Origin: Alnus glutinosa
Lineage: Eukaryota; Streptophyta; Magnoliopsida; Fagales; Betulaceae
Assembly (NCBI RefSeq): GCF_958979055.1
Contig: NC_084899.1
Location: forward strand, 3,781,001 to 3,845,000
Reading direction: 5' to 3'
Length of the DNA stretch: 64,000 bases
Part shown: positions 24,071 through 35,198 of the stretch, in pieces
How the letters are laid out: each line of letters opens with the position of its first letter
Position numbering within the stretch: the stretch's first letter is position 1
Program-made: the position numbers and the translations under genes
The notes under the pieces: model-generated
Database searches by the model: none
What the model was told of the DNA's origin: nothing
What the model saw: only the letters and a program-made list of their open reading frames with translations

Positions 24071-24415
24071 CTGATATAGCTTATAAAACCTCCTTTCAGG
24101 TAATGCATCCACAGCCCAAATAAACGTAGTGAGCTACTCAATCATCGTTTGCCAAAATTATTTCAATACTTAATCTCTCTGTCCCAATGCTGCATAAATT
24201 CCCGGAACATTAACATTCAGCCACAAAACACAAAACCCATCTCCGCTTTTCCATCTGATACAGCTTATAAAACCTCCTTTCAGGTAATGCATCCACAGCC
24301 CAAATAAACGTAGTGAACTACTCAATCATCGTTTGCCAAAATTATTTCAATACTTAATCTCTCTGTCCCAATGCTGCATAAATTCCCGGAACATTAACAT
24401 TCAGCCACAAAACAC
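24048..24415. repeat. 184-bp tandem duplication over a GT47 start codon
   Basis: Copy 1 is 24048-24231 and copy 2 is 24232-24415. Only two differences were seen: gatatagc versus gatacagc, and gtgagctac versus gtgaactac. Each copy carries, on the minus strand, the same possible 3' splice site (TTTATGCAG), an out-of-frame ATG and the ATGGAAAAGCGG start. Only copy 1 continues into the real coding sequence. Confidence 0.95.
24210..24254 (-). CDS. Possible 14-codon upstream ORF made by the duplication
   Basis: The duplicated start in copy 2 reads MEKRRWVLCFVAEC and then stops, because copy 2 runs into copy 1's upstream sequence. It would be a decoy start if transcripts include copy 2. Whether it is transcribed depends on which duplicated 3' splice site is used with the 5' UTR donor at 24764/24765 (CTGCAG|GTGAGT). 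Not a gene on its own. Confidence 0.4.
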   Translation of the reverse strand: MEKRRWVLCFVAEC

Positions 24416-24765
24416 AAAAGCAAAGCCAATTTTTTTTTTTTTTTTTAAGAGAAACTTCCATAGGAAGAAACCCAAATCAAATTTGAAGCAATAGCACCAT
24501 GCCACTAGCTGTACTTAGTACTTACAGTCAACTTGTCCTAAAATTCAGTGATAGAGCACCAAAACAATAATCCTTTCGATGGATCATGGAAATAAAGAAG
24601 TTTACTAAACTGTGTGTGTGTGTGTGACAGAGACTACAATAGTAGCAAGCAAGAACTGGGGATTATTATCAGAGGAAAGTGAAAGAAAGGAAAAAAAAAA
24701 AAACATAATGGGTTTGTTTGCTTTCCAAGAAAATGAGAGTGAGCAAAAGGGAAATTGAACTCACC

Positions 24766-27025
24766 TGCAGGCTGCAATGTACTGGAAGTTGAATTTTCCT
24801 CAGTTTCTCACAGAAGCGAAACAGATAATTGTGTAAGCTTTAAGCTTTCCCTTTAGAAACCCTGAAGTTAAAATTTTTACTTTCACCGAAGAAGCTTGCA
24901 GCCTTGTAGTATTAAAGAAGTAATGCTCTGGTATTTTTGTCTGACACTACTTTTAAATCACTTTTTTTTTTTTGGCTGAATCTGAGACGGTGCCAAACGG
25001 CGCGCTAAAAATAAATAATGAATAAAAAACCAAGCAAACGTCGTCGTTATCTGGATTTAAATTACATATAAAAAAAAAGGGTCTAGAAAATGTAATAACA
25101 ACCTGATGATAATCTGAACGCATTAAATATATAAATAAAAAAAATATATAGTTAAAGCCCAAGTATGCAACTTTTGACTATTCGTGCAGAAAAATATATT
25201 ATTTCAATCTTTAATTTTGATAGGTTAAATCATACTATATAGTTAAGCATCATTATGATATTATGTTAAATAATTATTATTTTTTTTATTATGTTAAATT
25301 ATTACTTATTTTAAAAGCTTTAGTTAATAAAAAATAATTAATTTAATCATTTAATTAAAAATAATATTATACGTACAACCATTTTATATCTTTTGACACG
25401 TGTTAGCATGTGATTTGAGCCACATCAGCCCTTTAATTTTAACGTTCTCCAATCACGTGCTAATAGGTGTCAAAAGTTGTAAAACAAAATTATAAAATAG
25501 CTTCGGTTCTAACATTTTTCAATGCGATAATTGCTAAGAAGTATCCTGTGAGATATTAATTATTTTGTTTTATGATTTTAATTAGTTTAGATAGATTGAC
25601 CCGTTAATAAAATGGATTTGGCTTAGATGGATGCCGTATATTTTGTAGTTTTTTTTTTACCGTGTATATTTAATTTTTAGTTTTTCATAGAAAAAAAAAA
25701 TTAAATTAAATTTGAACCCTTCAAGATTTTTTAATAACACCTGTGCATGGATCGAGTTCGGGTGGTTTTTGAGATTTTTTTCAACCCGTCCTCGTCAGTT
25801 TTGGAAATTATCAAAGCTAATCAATAGACTATAATAAAATGAACCGACACTGATTGGGATCCAATTGGGTTTGGATTCGGTTATCCATTGAAGTCCGTAT
25901 TGTCAGGCCTATTTGGACTATCTATCTTGAATGATTTCTACCTACTCGATTAGATCTTCACTATTATCCAATAAAGTGATTTTTTTTTTATTTGTACAAT
26001 TGAATCCAAACATCTCTCGTTTGTAGTGAACTCGTTAAAGTTTAAGCAAATCTTAGTTAAAAAATTTATTTTTGTTGTTTTAGCTGGCTAATTTTTAAAA
26101 GCTTAATATTCTCCATTTTAAATAAATATTATTTTTTTTTATTAATTTTAAAGTAACCACTTTCAACCAATTTCAACCGAAACCAAACTCTCATATCATT
26201 TTTCTCCTGTCTCTAAATCATTCACTTCTCTTCTATAAAAATTTAAACTTTCAAAATTACAACAAATATCGATAAACATCCACCATCAGGCATGAAAAAA
26301 ACTAATCATGAGAACAAAAAAATACAGAAAAGGAGAGCTCATAGAGTTAAATTTGAAGCTACTGGAAGCATCCACCAGTAATGTTTCAAACCCATACAAT
26401 AAAAGAAACTGATTTAAGCTCAAAAATCATACAAAGGCTCCAGATTTTTCATAGTGAAACGAAACTAGTACCATTTATCACAATCAGTCAAAATCAAAAA
26501 CCCCAAAAACCAAATTCTCATACAACCCACCACGAACTGCAGTCCCAAAACCCTAAAACCCAATTCTTTCCCCTCCAAGAAACCCAAAACCCCATCATTA
26601 ACGAAAATTCAAGCAAACCCAAAACCTAATTCCCCAAACAAAAGATGCCCAGAAACCCAAATCATCCAAAAAGCAAGCAGATTTAGAGAGAAAATTTACC
26701 ATTGTTGTAGCTACAGGAAAGAGACGAAGGCAGTTGGCTTCATCAAACTCGCAAAAATTGAATAAAAAATGGAAAAATAATAAGAGACGAGAGAAATCGA
26801 CTCCGCTGAAGAGACGAGACTTTCTGACAATCGGCTAATTTACTGTAGTAATAGAGAGCTTGCTGCGGGCGTGTTTTTGAGCAAACTCTGCTGATTTTGG
26901 TGATTTCGCTGAAGAGACCGCCGCAATAAGTCTGGAGATCACCCCATTTACTAATTCGGACCCCTTTCTTATGAGTCATTGCAAACAAAGAGCTTGATTT
27001 TCTCTTATTTTTTGTATTTTAGATT
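24766..27025. other. Intergenic region upstream of GT47 copy B
   Basis: Contains the presumed first noncoding exon and promoter of copy B (24765 to about 24930), then AT-rich sequence. A candidate first exon/donor-like site near 26700 (ACAATG|GTAAAT on minus) is not convincing as a gene. An inverted repeat lies at 25377-25500. No coding gene is supported. Confidence 0.55.
25377..25500. repeat. Foldback MITE-like inverted repeat
   Basis: ttttgacacgtgttagcatg in the left arm pairs with the reverse complement of a tgctaataggtgtcaaaa block in the right arm; 22 of 25 compared bases match. The centre is about 20-30 bp. No clear target duplication was found. Confidence 0.6.
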
Positions 27026-27286
27026 TGTTGGGAATAATTCCACGGCCCATCTAAAGAATCATGAGCTTCGGGTCAATATCGGCTCAATGAGGATTGACAG
27101 CACTACTAGATCAAGAAGGAGCAGAAAACTTAATTCAGGTTGGCTTCTACCTCTTTGTCTATAAATAGTTCATACCCCAGGTATAAACTTAGATTGAATT
27201 CTTATGCATTGAGCATAATTTTCTCACATAAGCTAATTTTGTTTTGCAGTGATCTTGCTCGCATCATACCGAAAACTGTCCCAACA
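27026..27286 (+). mobile_element. Solo LTR, 261 bp, with 5-bp target duplication
   Basis: Starts TGTTGGGAATAATTCC and ends GAAAACTGTCCCAACA, so the outer eight bases are perfect inverted repeats (TGTTGGGA/TCCCAACA). It is flanked on both sides by AGATT (27021-27025 and 27287-27291). A TATAAATA box lies at 27160-27167. No internal retroelement sequence adjoins it, so it is the product of recombination between two LTRs. Confidence 0.92.
27160..27167 (+). promoter_or_regulatory. TATA box of the solo LTR
   Basis: TATAAATA within the 261-bp solo LTR, in plus orientation. It could still drive transcription toward the 3' end of GT47 copy C, that is, antisense to that gene. Confidence 0.6.
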
Positions 27287-27678
27287 AGATTGTTTGTCAA
27301 TTACAAGTAATTTACAACCACTGCTAGGAATTGAGCTCAATGATGGAGAGAAAGATCGTCTGGTGGCAACATTGTAGATATATGAGGTAAACAGAGCATA
27401 TCAACAAACTCTAGCGACATTGAGTTGATGAGCTACATGCATGGAGAACCAAGAGGCGGGGTCAACCAAAATGGCTCCCATCTTGTCAGCTTCTGTACAT
27501 TTTCCAATCCCTACCAGCTTCATTTTGATCAACAATGACATAGAAGTGGTTGCATCGGCATGCTTGGGTTAACTTCTCCATGTTTCCTCATTTTTGGTTG
27601 TCTACCTAATGAACAAGTTTTGCACGTACACTAATGGCTTTTCCTGTACCAAGAGTTAGAAGCTCTTCTCACAAACTT

Positions 27679-28500
27679 TCATTTGGATTTCATCTGAAAA
27701 ACTCTGTTGTACCATATCGAGTGAAGGACCATGTGAAATAAGTCATATTTCACAGGCATTTTGTGCCAAAGGAAGTGCTTTTGTATCATCTTTACTCCCA
27801 ACTGCATGGCAAGGTACTTCTCTTCTGGGATTGAGAGCAAAATGTTTCTCAAATTTGGGATTTCTTTCTCTTGAATGAACACTGCAAATGCCTCCCAGTT
27901 CAATACCTCAAAGAAAGGAGGCACATAATTATCGGATATAATGACTGGGACACATTCATAGAAAATGGCTTCAACTACTCGAGGTGTATGAACCTCATAA
28001 CCCCTGGCACAAATGCAGTACTTGCTGCTCTTCATGTACTCCCTGTAGACTTTTTTCCCTTCAATATCACGTGGCATTGGACCAAAGATTTTCATGTCGG
28101 GTTCTTTATTTTCCCAGTACTGCAGCAGGATTGGTCGGACATAACCATGCATGCTCCCCGCAAAGAAGGCAAGAATATGTCTCTGTGAAGGAGGATTTCC
28201 TCCAAGATCTTTTAGTGGGTCCTCCATGGAACGTATATATGTAACTGGTAGAGTAGTGTCCTTCCCTAGTTTAAAGCCTTTAGCAACATTGGCATTGCAA
28301 AGAGATCTGATGCAATTCTTCATATGCTGCCTTGTGACTCGGGAGGCCTGAAATTTCATATGATGCATTAATTCATCGACTAGTCAGAATATTGAGGCTT
28401 TATCAGGATCAGGCTTAGCTAGAGGATAGCAAGGAACAGCTCAGTATGGCCAATGATTATCAAAATTTTCCCAGAAACCAAAGGTTACTTGGGGGCCTTC

Positions 28501-28538
<38 letters not shown>

Positions 28539-31098
28539 CTTTCCGGAAATCAGAAGGATATCTTAGAAAGAAACAATTCCTATTAACCTCAACATCCCAA
28601 GTAAGGCGTAATCTGTAAACTAGGTGGAATGGCTCACGGCTTCTGAAGTAATTTTGAGTAGTGTTGGTCATTGGTAGAATTGATAAAGGTCTTGGCTAGA
28701 CCAAAATACAAGGTGCAGAAAATGAAAGAGGCATAAGCCCTGAGCTACTTCTCAATACAATGAGACTATATCCAATATTATCTAACAGGCGGAGCTTTAG
28801 TGATCATGAAACTGTAAAATATATAAATGATGCATGGAAAGCATACCCAGTCATGACAAGCAACAAGAAAATGATCTGCCCCATGAGTTCTATTCCAAAA
28901 ACGATATTTTCCAGCAATTAATTTCACATAGTTCTTCAGATATTTCTCTAGGTCATTCTGACTGTGAATATTTTGCCCAGAAAGTTCAGCCCTTAGCATT
29001 TGCGAACTGAAGGGTAAGTAAAACAAGTGAGCTTTTCTGGGGTCCCTCACAACAAATCTTTTGCTTCCCTCCATCAGTTTCATAAACCATCCTTCCGAGG
29101 CATAAATTCCTCTCATTCGTGGCTGATGGAATATGGGCTTTTCACCTTCCCTATAGATATAAATTTTGAGAATATGTTCCATCAATTCATAACTCCTGCA
29201 AATGGTATATATAACATCTTTAGCTTGGTTAATGCCAGGGTTTAGATTTACAAAAGGATGGCAGAGGTGTACTCTGCAAGAAGATGTCTCTCTTCAGTCA
29301 ATGATATACTAAAAATGAAATATATTGATGAGACTTGAGAGCAGCATAAACAACGTCAATCTTAATAGCCAGAATAATACAAAAGAACTGAAATTATCAA
29401 GTACAAGCAGCACCCAGATATTTGCTATGGGTTGAACAAATCAACAAGATGCCAAAAGCTAAAGATTCCGTTTATTATGATTCAACTAAGTCCTTGGAGT
29501 TGTAGAGAAAGGATTGAGACCAAAACAATTTGTAGGCACATTCTGTAGTCTTGGTAAATGATGGCACAATTCTTCAAATTGTATTAAAAAAAAAAAAAAA
29601 TTGGGTAGACAGAGTTTCCCTTCACGTGTGGCGGTGTGGGATCAAGCTCCCCCTTAATAAGTGAGGCCTAACACAGAAAATATTTAATTGAAATGATAGA
29701 TGAATTACAGAGACAAGATTCAAACTCAATATCAAGACTACTGCTCTAATACCATATTAAATCACCACTTAAACACAAATAATTGGGACAAAACAATACA
29801 TCCGTAGGAAGAAGATTCTTTTCTGCTGATTTTCTTCTTCTCGAGTTTCTCAGACACTATTCAGCAATATTGGTGTTTTCTCATTACTCAAGACAGAAAT
29901 TGTTGGTCTTAAAAGCCACAAACAGTTAATGCTACAGTTAACAAGACATGCCAGAAAAAAATAAAATAAAATAAAAAAATGACAATAATCATTCCCAGGT
30001 TTCATCAGTGTATCTGGATGCCCATATCACCAATTTTTGAACTGATTATGCATGTGAATGCCCTTAAACTCAAGTTGCAAATGTAGAAAAAGGGGAAAAG
30101 GTTCACAATAGAAAATACTGGATATTGAACATATATAACATAGAAATGTACTCACCTTTTAAACATGGATACATTTCGAAAAACAAAAGCATGAAGCCCT
30201 GGCATGTTCCTTATCACAGGAGCATTCTCAATCTCTAGTTTTGCAGATAGGAGTTCACGATCACGTGCAGAAGACCAATTGGGTCTCTATTATCAATAAA
30301 AGAAATTAAGTAAAAAATCTACAAATCTTAATCCCCATTGTTCAAATATAAACCTCAATGTTAGAACCATACCATGGAACGAGAAGACACCGGACTTTCA
30401 AGCAATATTGAGTTCATCTGGGATATGGATGTTGCCTGCTTCTCCCACCTCTTCAATATGGAGTTGGAAATACTTGCCATGGAAAATTTATGGTTCAAGG
30501 TGACAGAAACAGCTTGCAGTGGCTTAATCTTCTTACCCTTGGGTTGCATTTTCATAGTTTGTTTGACATTGCCAATTGAAGATATGTTGTCTGCAAAGAA
30601 TGACTCTGAAGTCCTTGAATCTGCATCAAAGTTTCCCATGCCCTTTGTAGGAGTTCCTTGTGATACAACTGGCAAGTTGCCAGATTGATTTTGAACTTTA
30701 CCCGAGGTTAAATTTATGCTTGCTTTGGAGTCATCTTTCTCCAATTTAAACTCCCCATTAGAGTTTGTGTCACCATCTGAAGCTAGATCATTGAATTTAT
30801 CTGTTTCTTTTGTTTGATTCCCAAACCCAGCATCTTTGTCAGAAGAAGTATAAGTATCATTACCCACCACAAGATTAACAATAAAATGTTTATTTGGTGG
30901 TGAATTGTTTAAAATCGTGGCACTGGGAACTACCATAACTATCGAACCCTTGTTAGCAGGAGATAGAGACAATATTTTGCTGTAGGGAAGTGCAATACAC
31001 TGAGAAACAATTAAAACAGCAACCAACATGCCAAAGATCACCATCAGTCTCCAGATTGCTATGTGACATAACTTCTGGGCTAGGAGAGCAATATTCAT
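27679..31098 (-). CDS. Exostosin-family glycosyltransferase, GT47 (copy C), 624 aa
   Basis: Four coding exons: complement(27679..28347, 28847..29195, 30156..30286, 30373..31098), 1875 nt. The last three exons (131, 349 and 669 nt) have exactly the lengths and phases of copy B; only the first exon differs (726 versus 846 nt). The signal anchor lies at ~14-36 (AIWRLMVIFGMLVAVLIVSQ), followed by a Ser/Asn/Lys-rich stem and the exostosin domain (~286-590) with SYELMEHILKIYIYREG, YASEGWFMKLMEGSKRF, DPRKAHLFYLPFSSQML, ADHFLVACHDW and RVVEAIFYECVPVIISDN. Probably a Golgi glycosyltransferase of unknown sugar specificity. The ATG at 31098 is a true ATG. A 5' UTR intron with a donor near 31670 (CAACAG|GTACTT) is likely, as in copy B. 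Intron 29196-30155 holds a retroelement relic. Confidence 0.9.
28506..28539. repeat. Poly-T tract in a GT47 intron
   Basis: An uninterrupted run of roughly 34 T in intron 28348-28846. The lysine-rich minus-strand ORF crossing it is an artefact. Confidence 0.8.
29600..29780 (-). mobile_element. TRIM-like retroelement relic in a GT47 intron
   Basis: Contains gctctaataccatattaaat, the minus-strand form of a degenerate LTR end plus tRNA-iMet primer site (atttaatatggtattagagc), preceded by ttcaaactcaatatcaagac and aagtgaggcctaac words shared with 37190-37300. It is a decayed copy of a dispersed family. Confidence 0.45.
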
Positions 31099-32119
31099 AT
31101 CAAAAGAATGGAACCCAAGATGTTAAAGTCGTGTTCTGGAAAAGAAGTTAGAGAGTGGATGAAGGTCATTCCAGAAAGAAAAACAAAGTTAATAGAATAA
31201 AAATCCAGTTCACAAACATGCTAAGCACATCTTTACAAAGATTAATATACAGAACTGGGGACTTTGCGTTTGCCAAGATGAGCAGATTTGAAGAATGGAA
31301 TGTGTGTTTTGCTTCAATTTGATTGGTGACACCATATTTCCAAAACAAAATAGTGATACACTGAAACCCAAAGTTTCCATGGATATGTAAAAGGCCTTAT
31401 GTCTTAATAACCAACGCGATTCCATTCCTACAATCTAAATACCCAGTGAAAAATCAAACGCATATACGGATACATTTCCACAGAGATAATTAGATAAACC
31501 ATTTCTCTTCGGAAAATAGTTTATCATGAAGCTAAAGTTCAACATTTTCCAACAAGACAATAGGACCAAGAGGAAAACTAAAACTCTCCAGGATCAAAAC
31601 AATAATGAACCCAGAAAACGAAGGAATAACGAGGCGAACGATAATGTTGTAGTTCAATTAAGAGAAGTACCTGTTGAGGTTCTACCAAAAACGCATTTCC
31701 TAAGCTTTCAGAGCACTGTCAGCTACTGGGTCTGGGTGACAGCCCAAAACTGTTAAATATGCTCAAACTAGAAATTACTGTTAAAAAAGAAAAAAGAAAA
31801 AGAGAGTGCTGTTAACCACCCTTGTTGTTTCTGAATATTACACTGGAGCCACTGAAACAGAGCTGCCCAGCCAAGCCAAAATTACCGTTCAGTTGTGCCG
31901 AGTAAACGCATACGACGTCGCTTTAGGTGCTCTACTACCTACTTTGCGCATCGACCGCCAAGGAATGGTTTTAGCTTTAGCACACTGCTTACGACGTCGT
32001 TTTCTACCTCGTTTGCAACTATCACCGGAAATGTTTTCCTTTGTACTCCTCCTTTTCTGCTGCTTAAATCACATTTCTTCGTACCATTTATCCGAAATCT
32101 GTGAAATCACACAAAATCA
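31099..32119. promoter_or_regulatory. Head-to-head promoter region, GT47-C and CAF1
   Basis: About 1 kb separates the divergent start codons of GT47 copy C (minus) and CAF1 (plus). The left part is likely a 5' UTR intron of GT47-C. Two copies of the ACGT-core palindrome lie near CAF1: acgacgtcg at 31912-31920 and acgacgtcgt at 31991-32000. ACGT-core palindromes are typical bZIP-type sites, but which gene they serve is inference. Confidence 0.5.
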
Positions 32120-35030
32120 ATGGCGCTAAAATTGGCCATCCCTTTCCCAATCTCCGCGCCACCACCGAACCCGTCGCACCACCGCCCCCCCATGGAGGTC
32201 CGGTTCTCGCGCTGGAACAACGCCAACGCCGAGAAATTCGAAGCTCGCCGACGCGCCCAGAAGGAAATCGAGGACGACATCCGCCGTGTGCGCCGCTTCG
32301 ACTCCGCCTCCCGAATCGCCAACATTCCCGAGACTGCCACTACCGCCACCCAAAACGAAACCGAAACATTCAAGTCCATTGGCACTCCCTCCTCTCCTTC
32401 TTCACCTTCAATCCCTGGCAAAAAATCTAAGTACTCCAAAAACCCTAACTATAATAACAATTCCCACCCCGCCTTTAATCTAACCCCCAAAACAATCAAA
32501 ATCCCCAGCGTGCCCCAACCTGGGGCTCGGGACAGCAATATCACCGTCGGCGAAGACGGCGTTTCGTATGTCATAGACGGGGCTCCCTTCGAGTTCAAGT
32601 ACAGCTACACTGAGACCCCGAAGGCGAAGCCGGTGAAGCTGCGCGAGCGGCCTTTCGTGCCGTTCGGGCCCTCCACGATGCCGAGGCCGTGGACCGGGCG
32701 GGCCCCGCTGCCGCCGAGCAAGAAGCCGCTCAGAGAGTTCGACTCCTTCCGGCTGCCGCCGCCGAACAAGAAGGGCGTCAAACCAGTCCAGGCGCCCGGA
32801 CCGTACCTGGCTGGGGCGGGTCCGCGATACGTGGCGTCGAGGGAGGAGATACTGGGCGAACCGTTGACGGGGGAGGAGATTGGGGACTTGGTTAATGGGT
32901 GCATGAAATCCAAGCGGCAATTGAATATGGGTAACGCTTGGAATTTTTGTTGGTTTTGATTTTTGAGCGCTACGTTGTGAGTTATTTTTGCTCCCGCAGA
33001 GATTGGAGAAAGTTTGCAGAAATTAAGCTGAATAGTTTTGATTGGATTAGAGGAATGTGGGCTTGTGGTTTAGGTTTCTAACTCTCGCTTACTGGGTTAT
33101 CCTTGTGATTGTTTGTTTGTTTGTTTGTTAGGGAGAGATGGTTTGACACACAATATGTTGGATAACATAAATGCTCTCTGGAAGCGGCGGAGAGTGTGCA
33201 AGATAAAATGCAAGGGTGTGTGTACGGTCGACATGGACAATGTGCGTGAGCAACTAGAGGTTGGTTTTCTTGCTGCTACTCCTCCGAGCCTCTGTTTCCT
33301 TAATTCAGTTAAACATGCCTGTGCTGTCCATGGTTTATCTTAATTTTGTTTGTATGGTTAAATGTAGGATGATTGGTTCTTGAATAGCCAAAAAAAAGTC
33401 TACTTGATGTTGCAATCAGTTACAATGTTTACTTGAGTGATGTTTTAATAATGCAATGCAATATTTGGCTGTTTGACATTATGTTATGGTTGGTGCTTCG
33501 AGTTATGTTCTTTAACGTATATGATTTGACAGGAACGAACTGGGGGGAAGATTATTTATAGTAAAGGTGGGGTGGTATATCTCTTCCGGGGAAGAAACTA
33601 CAACCATAGAACTCGTCCCCGATTTCCTCTCATGCTGTGGAAACCTGCTCCCCCTGTATATCCAAGGCTGATTCAGCGGGTTCCTGAGGGTCTAACACTG
33701 GAAGAAGCGACTGAAATGCGCAATAAGGGACAGAAACTTATACCGATATGCAAGCTAGGTAATCCTCCTTTTGTTGAATTTTGTATAGATTGACAATAAA
33801 TGTTCAGTTTGCCTGCAAGAAAAGTGAGAATTTTCCATGGTTTGTATGTCTCACAGGGAAAAATGGTGTGTACTGTGACCTTGTAAAAAATGTCAGAGAG
33901 GCATTTGAAGAGTGTGAACTGGTGCGAATCAATTGTCAAGGGATGAATGGGAGCGACTACCGAAGAATAGGTGCTAAACTTAAGGTCTGGTAAACTTTGG
34001 TTGGTTATATTAATTCTCTGTTAAACTTTAAAAGAAATTAAAATCAGTTCCCTCAACTCTTTAATTGCAGGATCTTGTCCCATGTGTGCTTATCTCATTC
34101 GCATATGAGCACATACTTATGTGGAGAGGACGGAATTGGAAGTCTTCCCTCCCAAAACTAGATAATGATGGTGAAGAAGCCAAGAAATCCAGTGTTCATG
34201 ATGCAACTTCCCTTGCACTGCCCTCTGAAGGCCAAGAAGTATCAGCATCATGTGCGCCAGTGATCTCAGCTAAGGCTGCGAGTCCTGAAACACTTAGTAT
34301 TGGCATGTCCCCTATGGGTTCTGTGGATGTGGGTGTAGAGGGAAGTGAGGATCTATCCTCAATGGAAAATGTTAAGCCATCTGTAGGTGCTGATGCAGTT
34401 TCAAATATGGGCAAGACATGTAGAAGTGAAACCCCAGTAAATGTCACAGGCTGCCCTGATGATGGACCAGAACCTAGGAAGAACCCCTGTGAAAGTGCAA
34501 CGATGTTAGGTTCTACTGGTTTTGTTGACGATAAATTAGAACCTATGAGCAGAAAATGCGGAAGCGATGAGGTATTGGATAATACAGGCTGCACACATGG
34601 ACTTCAGACAACAACAATGGGATCTGGCATCAATTCAGGAACTGTTGAGAGCGCTGGAAGTAGGCTGAGTGCACCTTGCATAGAGGGAGTTCTTCTACTT
34701 AGGAAGCAAGCCGTTGACAATGGGAGTGCAATTATTTTGGATGATGACTCTTTGGATGGCGACATTATTTATCAAAGGGCAGTTGCCTTTGCCAAGTCTG
34801 CCCCACCTGGTCCCGTTTTTAGGCATCGACCTAGAAAGGTAGCAGTTCAAAAGCTTGAGGAGCATGTAACTGAGGATTTGAAAGTGATGGATGACACAAT
34901 AGTTCCCTCAGGAAGAAGTGAGAAGAAGAGTGCTAATGTTAAAAGACGGAAAGATTTTGACGGACTTTATCAAGATGTAGTGACGCAAGGAAGCTTGAGA
35001 GTGGATGAACTTGCTAAACTATTAGCATAA
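32120..35030 (+). CDS. CAF1: CRS2-associated factor 1, chloroplast intron splicing, 750 aa
   Basis: Five exons: 32120..32930, 33132..33259, 33533..33758, 33857..33984, 34071..35030 (2253 nt). CAF1 and the peptidyl-tRNA-hydrolase-like CRS2 form complexes that splice subsets of chloroplast group II introns. Visible marks: an N-terminus rich in Pro/Ser suited to a transit peptide, then [18 protein letters not shown], the CAF block [20 protein letters not shown], and two CRM RNA-binding domains at ~258-343 and ~370-455, each ending in the GxxG-bearing/RGRNY-type end ([28 protein letters not shown]). A long acidic linker follows, then the conserved C-terminal tail [20 protein letters not shown], the region thought to contact CRS2. 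Length fits CAF1 better than the shorter CAF2. Exon 1 is visibly richer in GC than the rest. Confidence 0.88.
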
Positions 35031-35198
35031 TATTGCACCTCAACACGTTCTGAGATGTAATTATTGTTGTCATACACGACTTTGTTGCTCAATCCAAATG
35101 TTAAACAAAAAAAAAAATGAACTTTATGTTCAAACTGTACAACATGCATGCATGAAACAATTTGTCATAATTTAATTCGCAGAGATTATTCCGAGATT

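Noticed and set aside
24071-24112. N-terminal extension of GT47 copy B (VDALPERRFYKLYQ)
   Set aside because: It would start with GTG, has no in-frame ATG, and is preceded by an in-frame TAG. The extension does look a little like GT47 N-termini, so an alternative upstream exon cannot be excluded.
26381-26629. 82-codon plus-strand ORF rich in Gln, Asn and Pro
   Set aside because: AT-rich, low complexity and without splice or domain support.
32480-32920. 146-codon minus-strand ORF opposite CAF1
   Set aside because: A shadow of the GC-rich first exon of CAF1; no family features.
34196-34594. 132-codon minus-strand ORF opposite CAF1 exon 5
   Set aside because: Antisense shadow of coding sequence with low-complexity translation.
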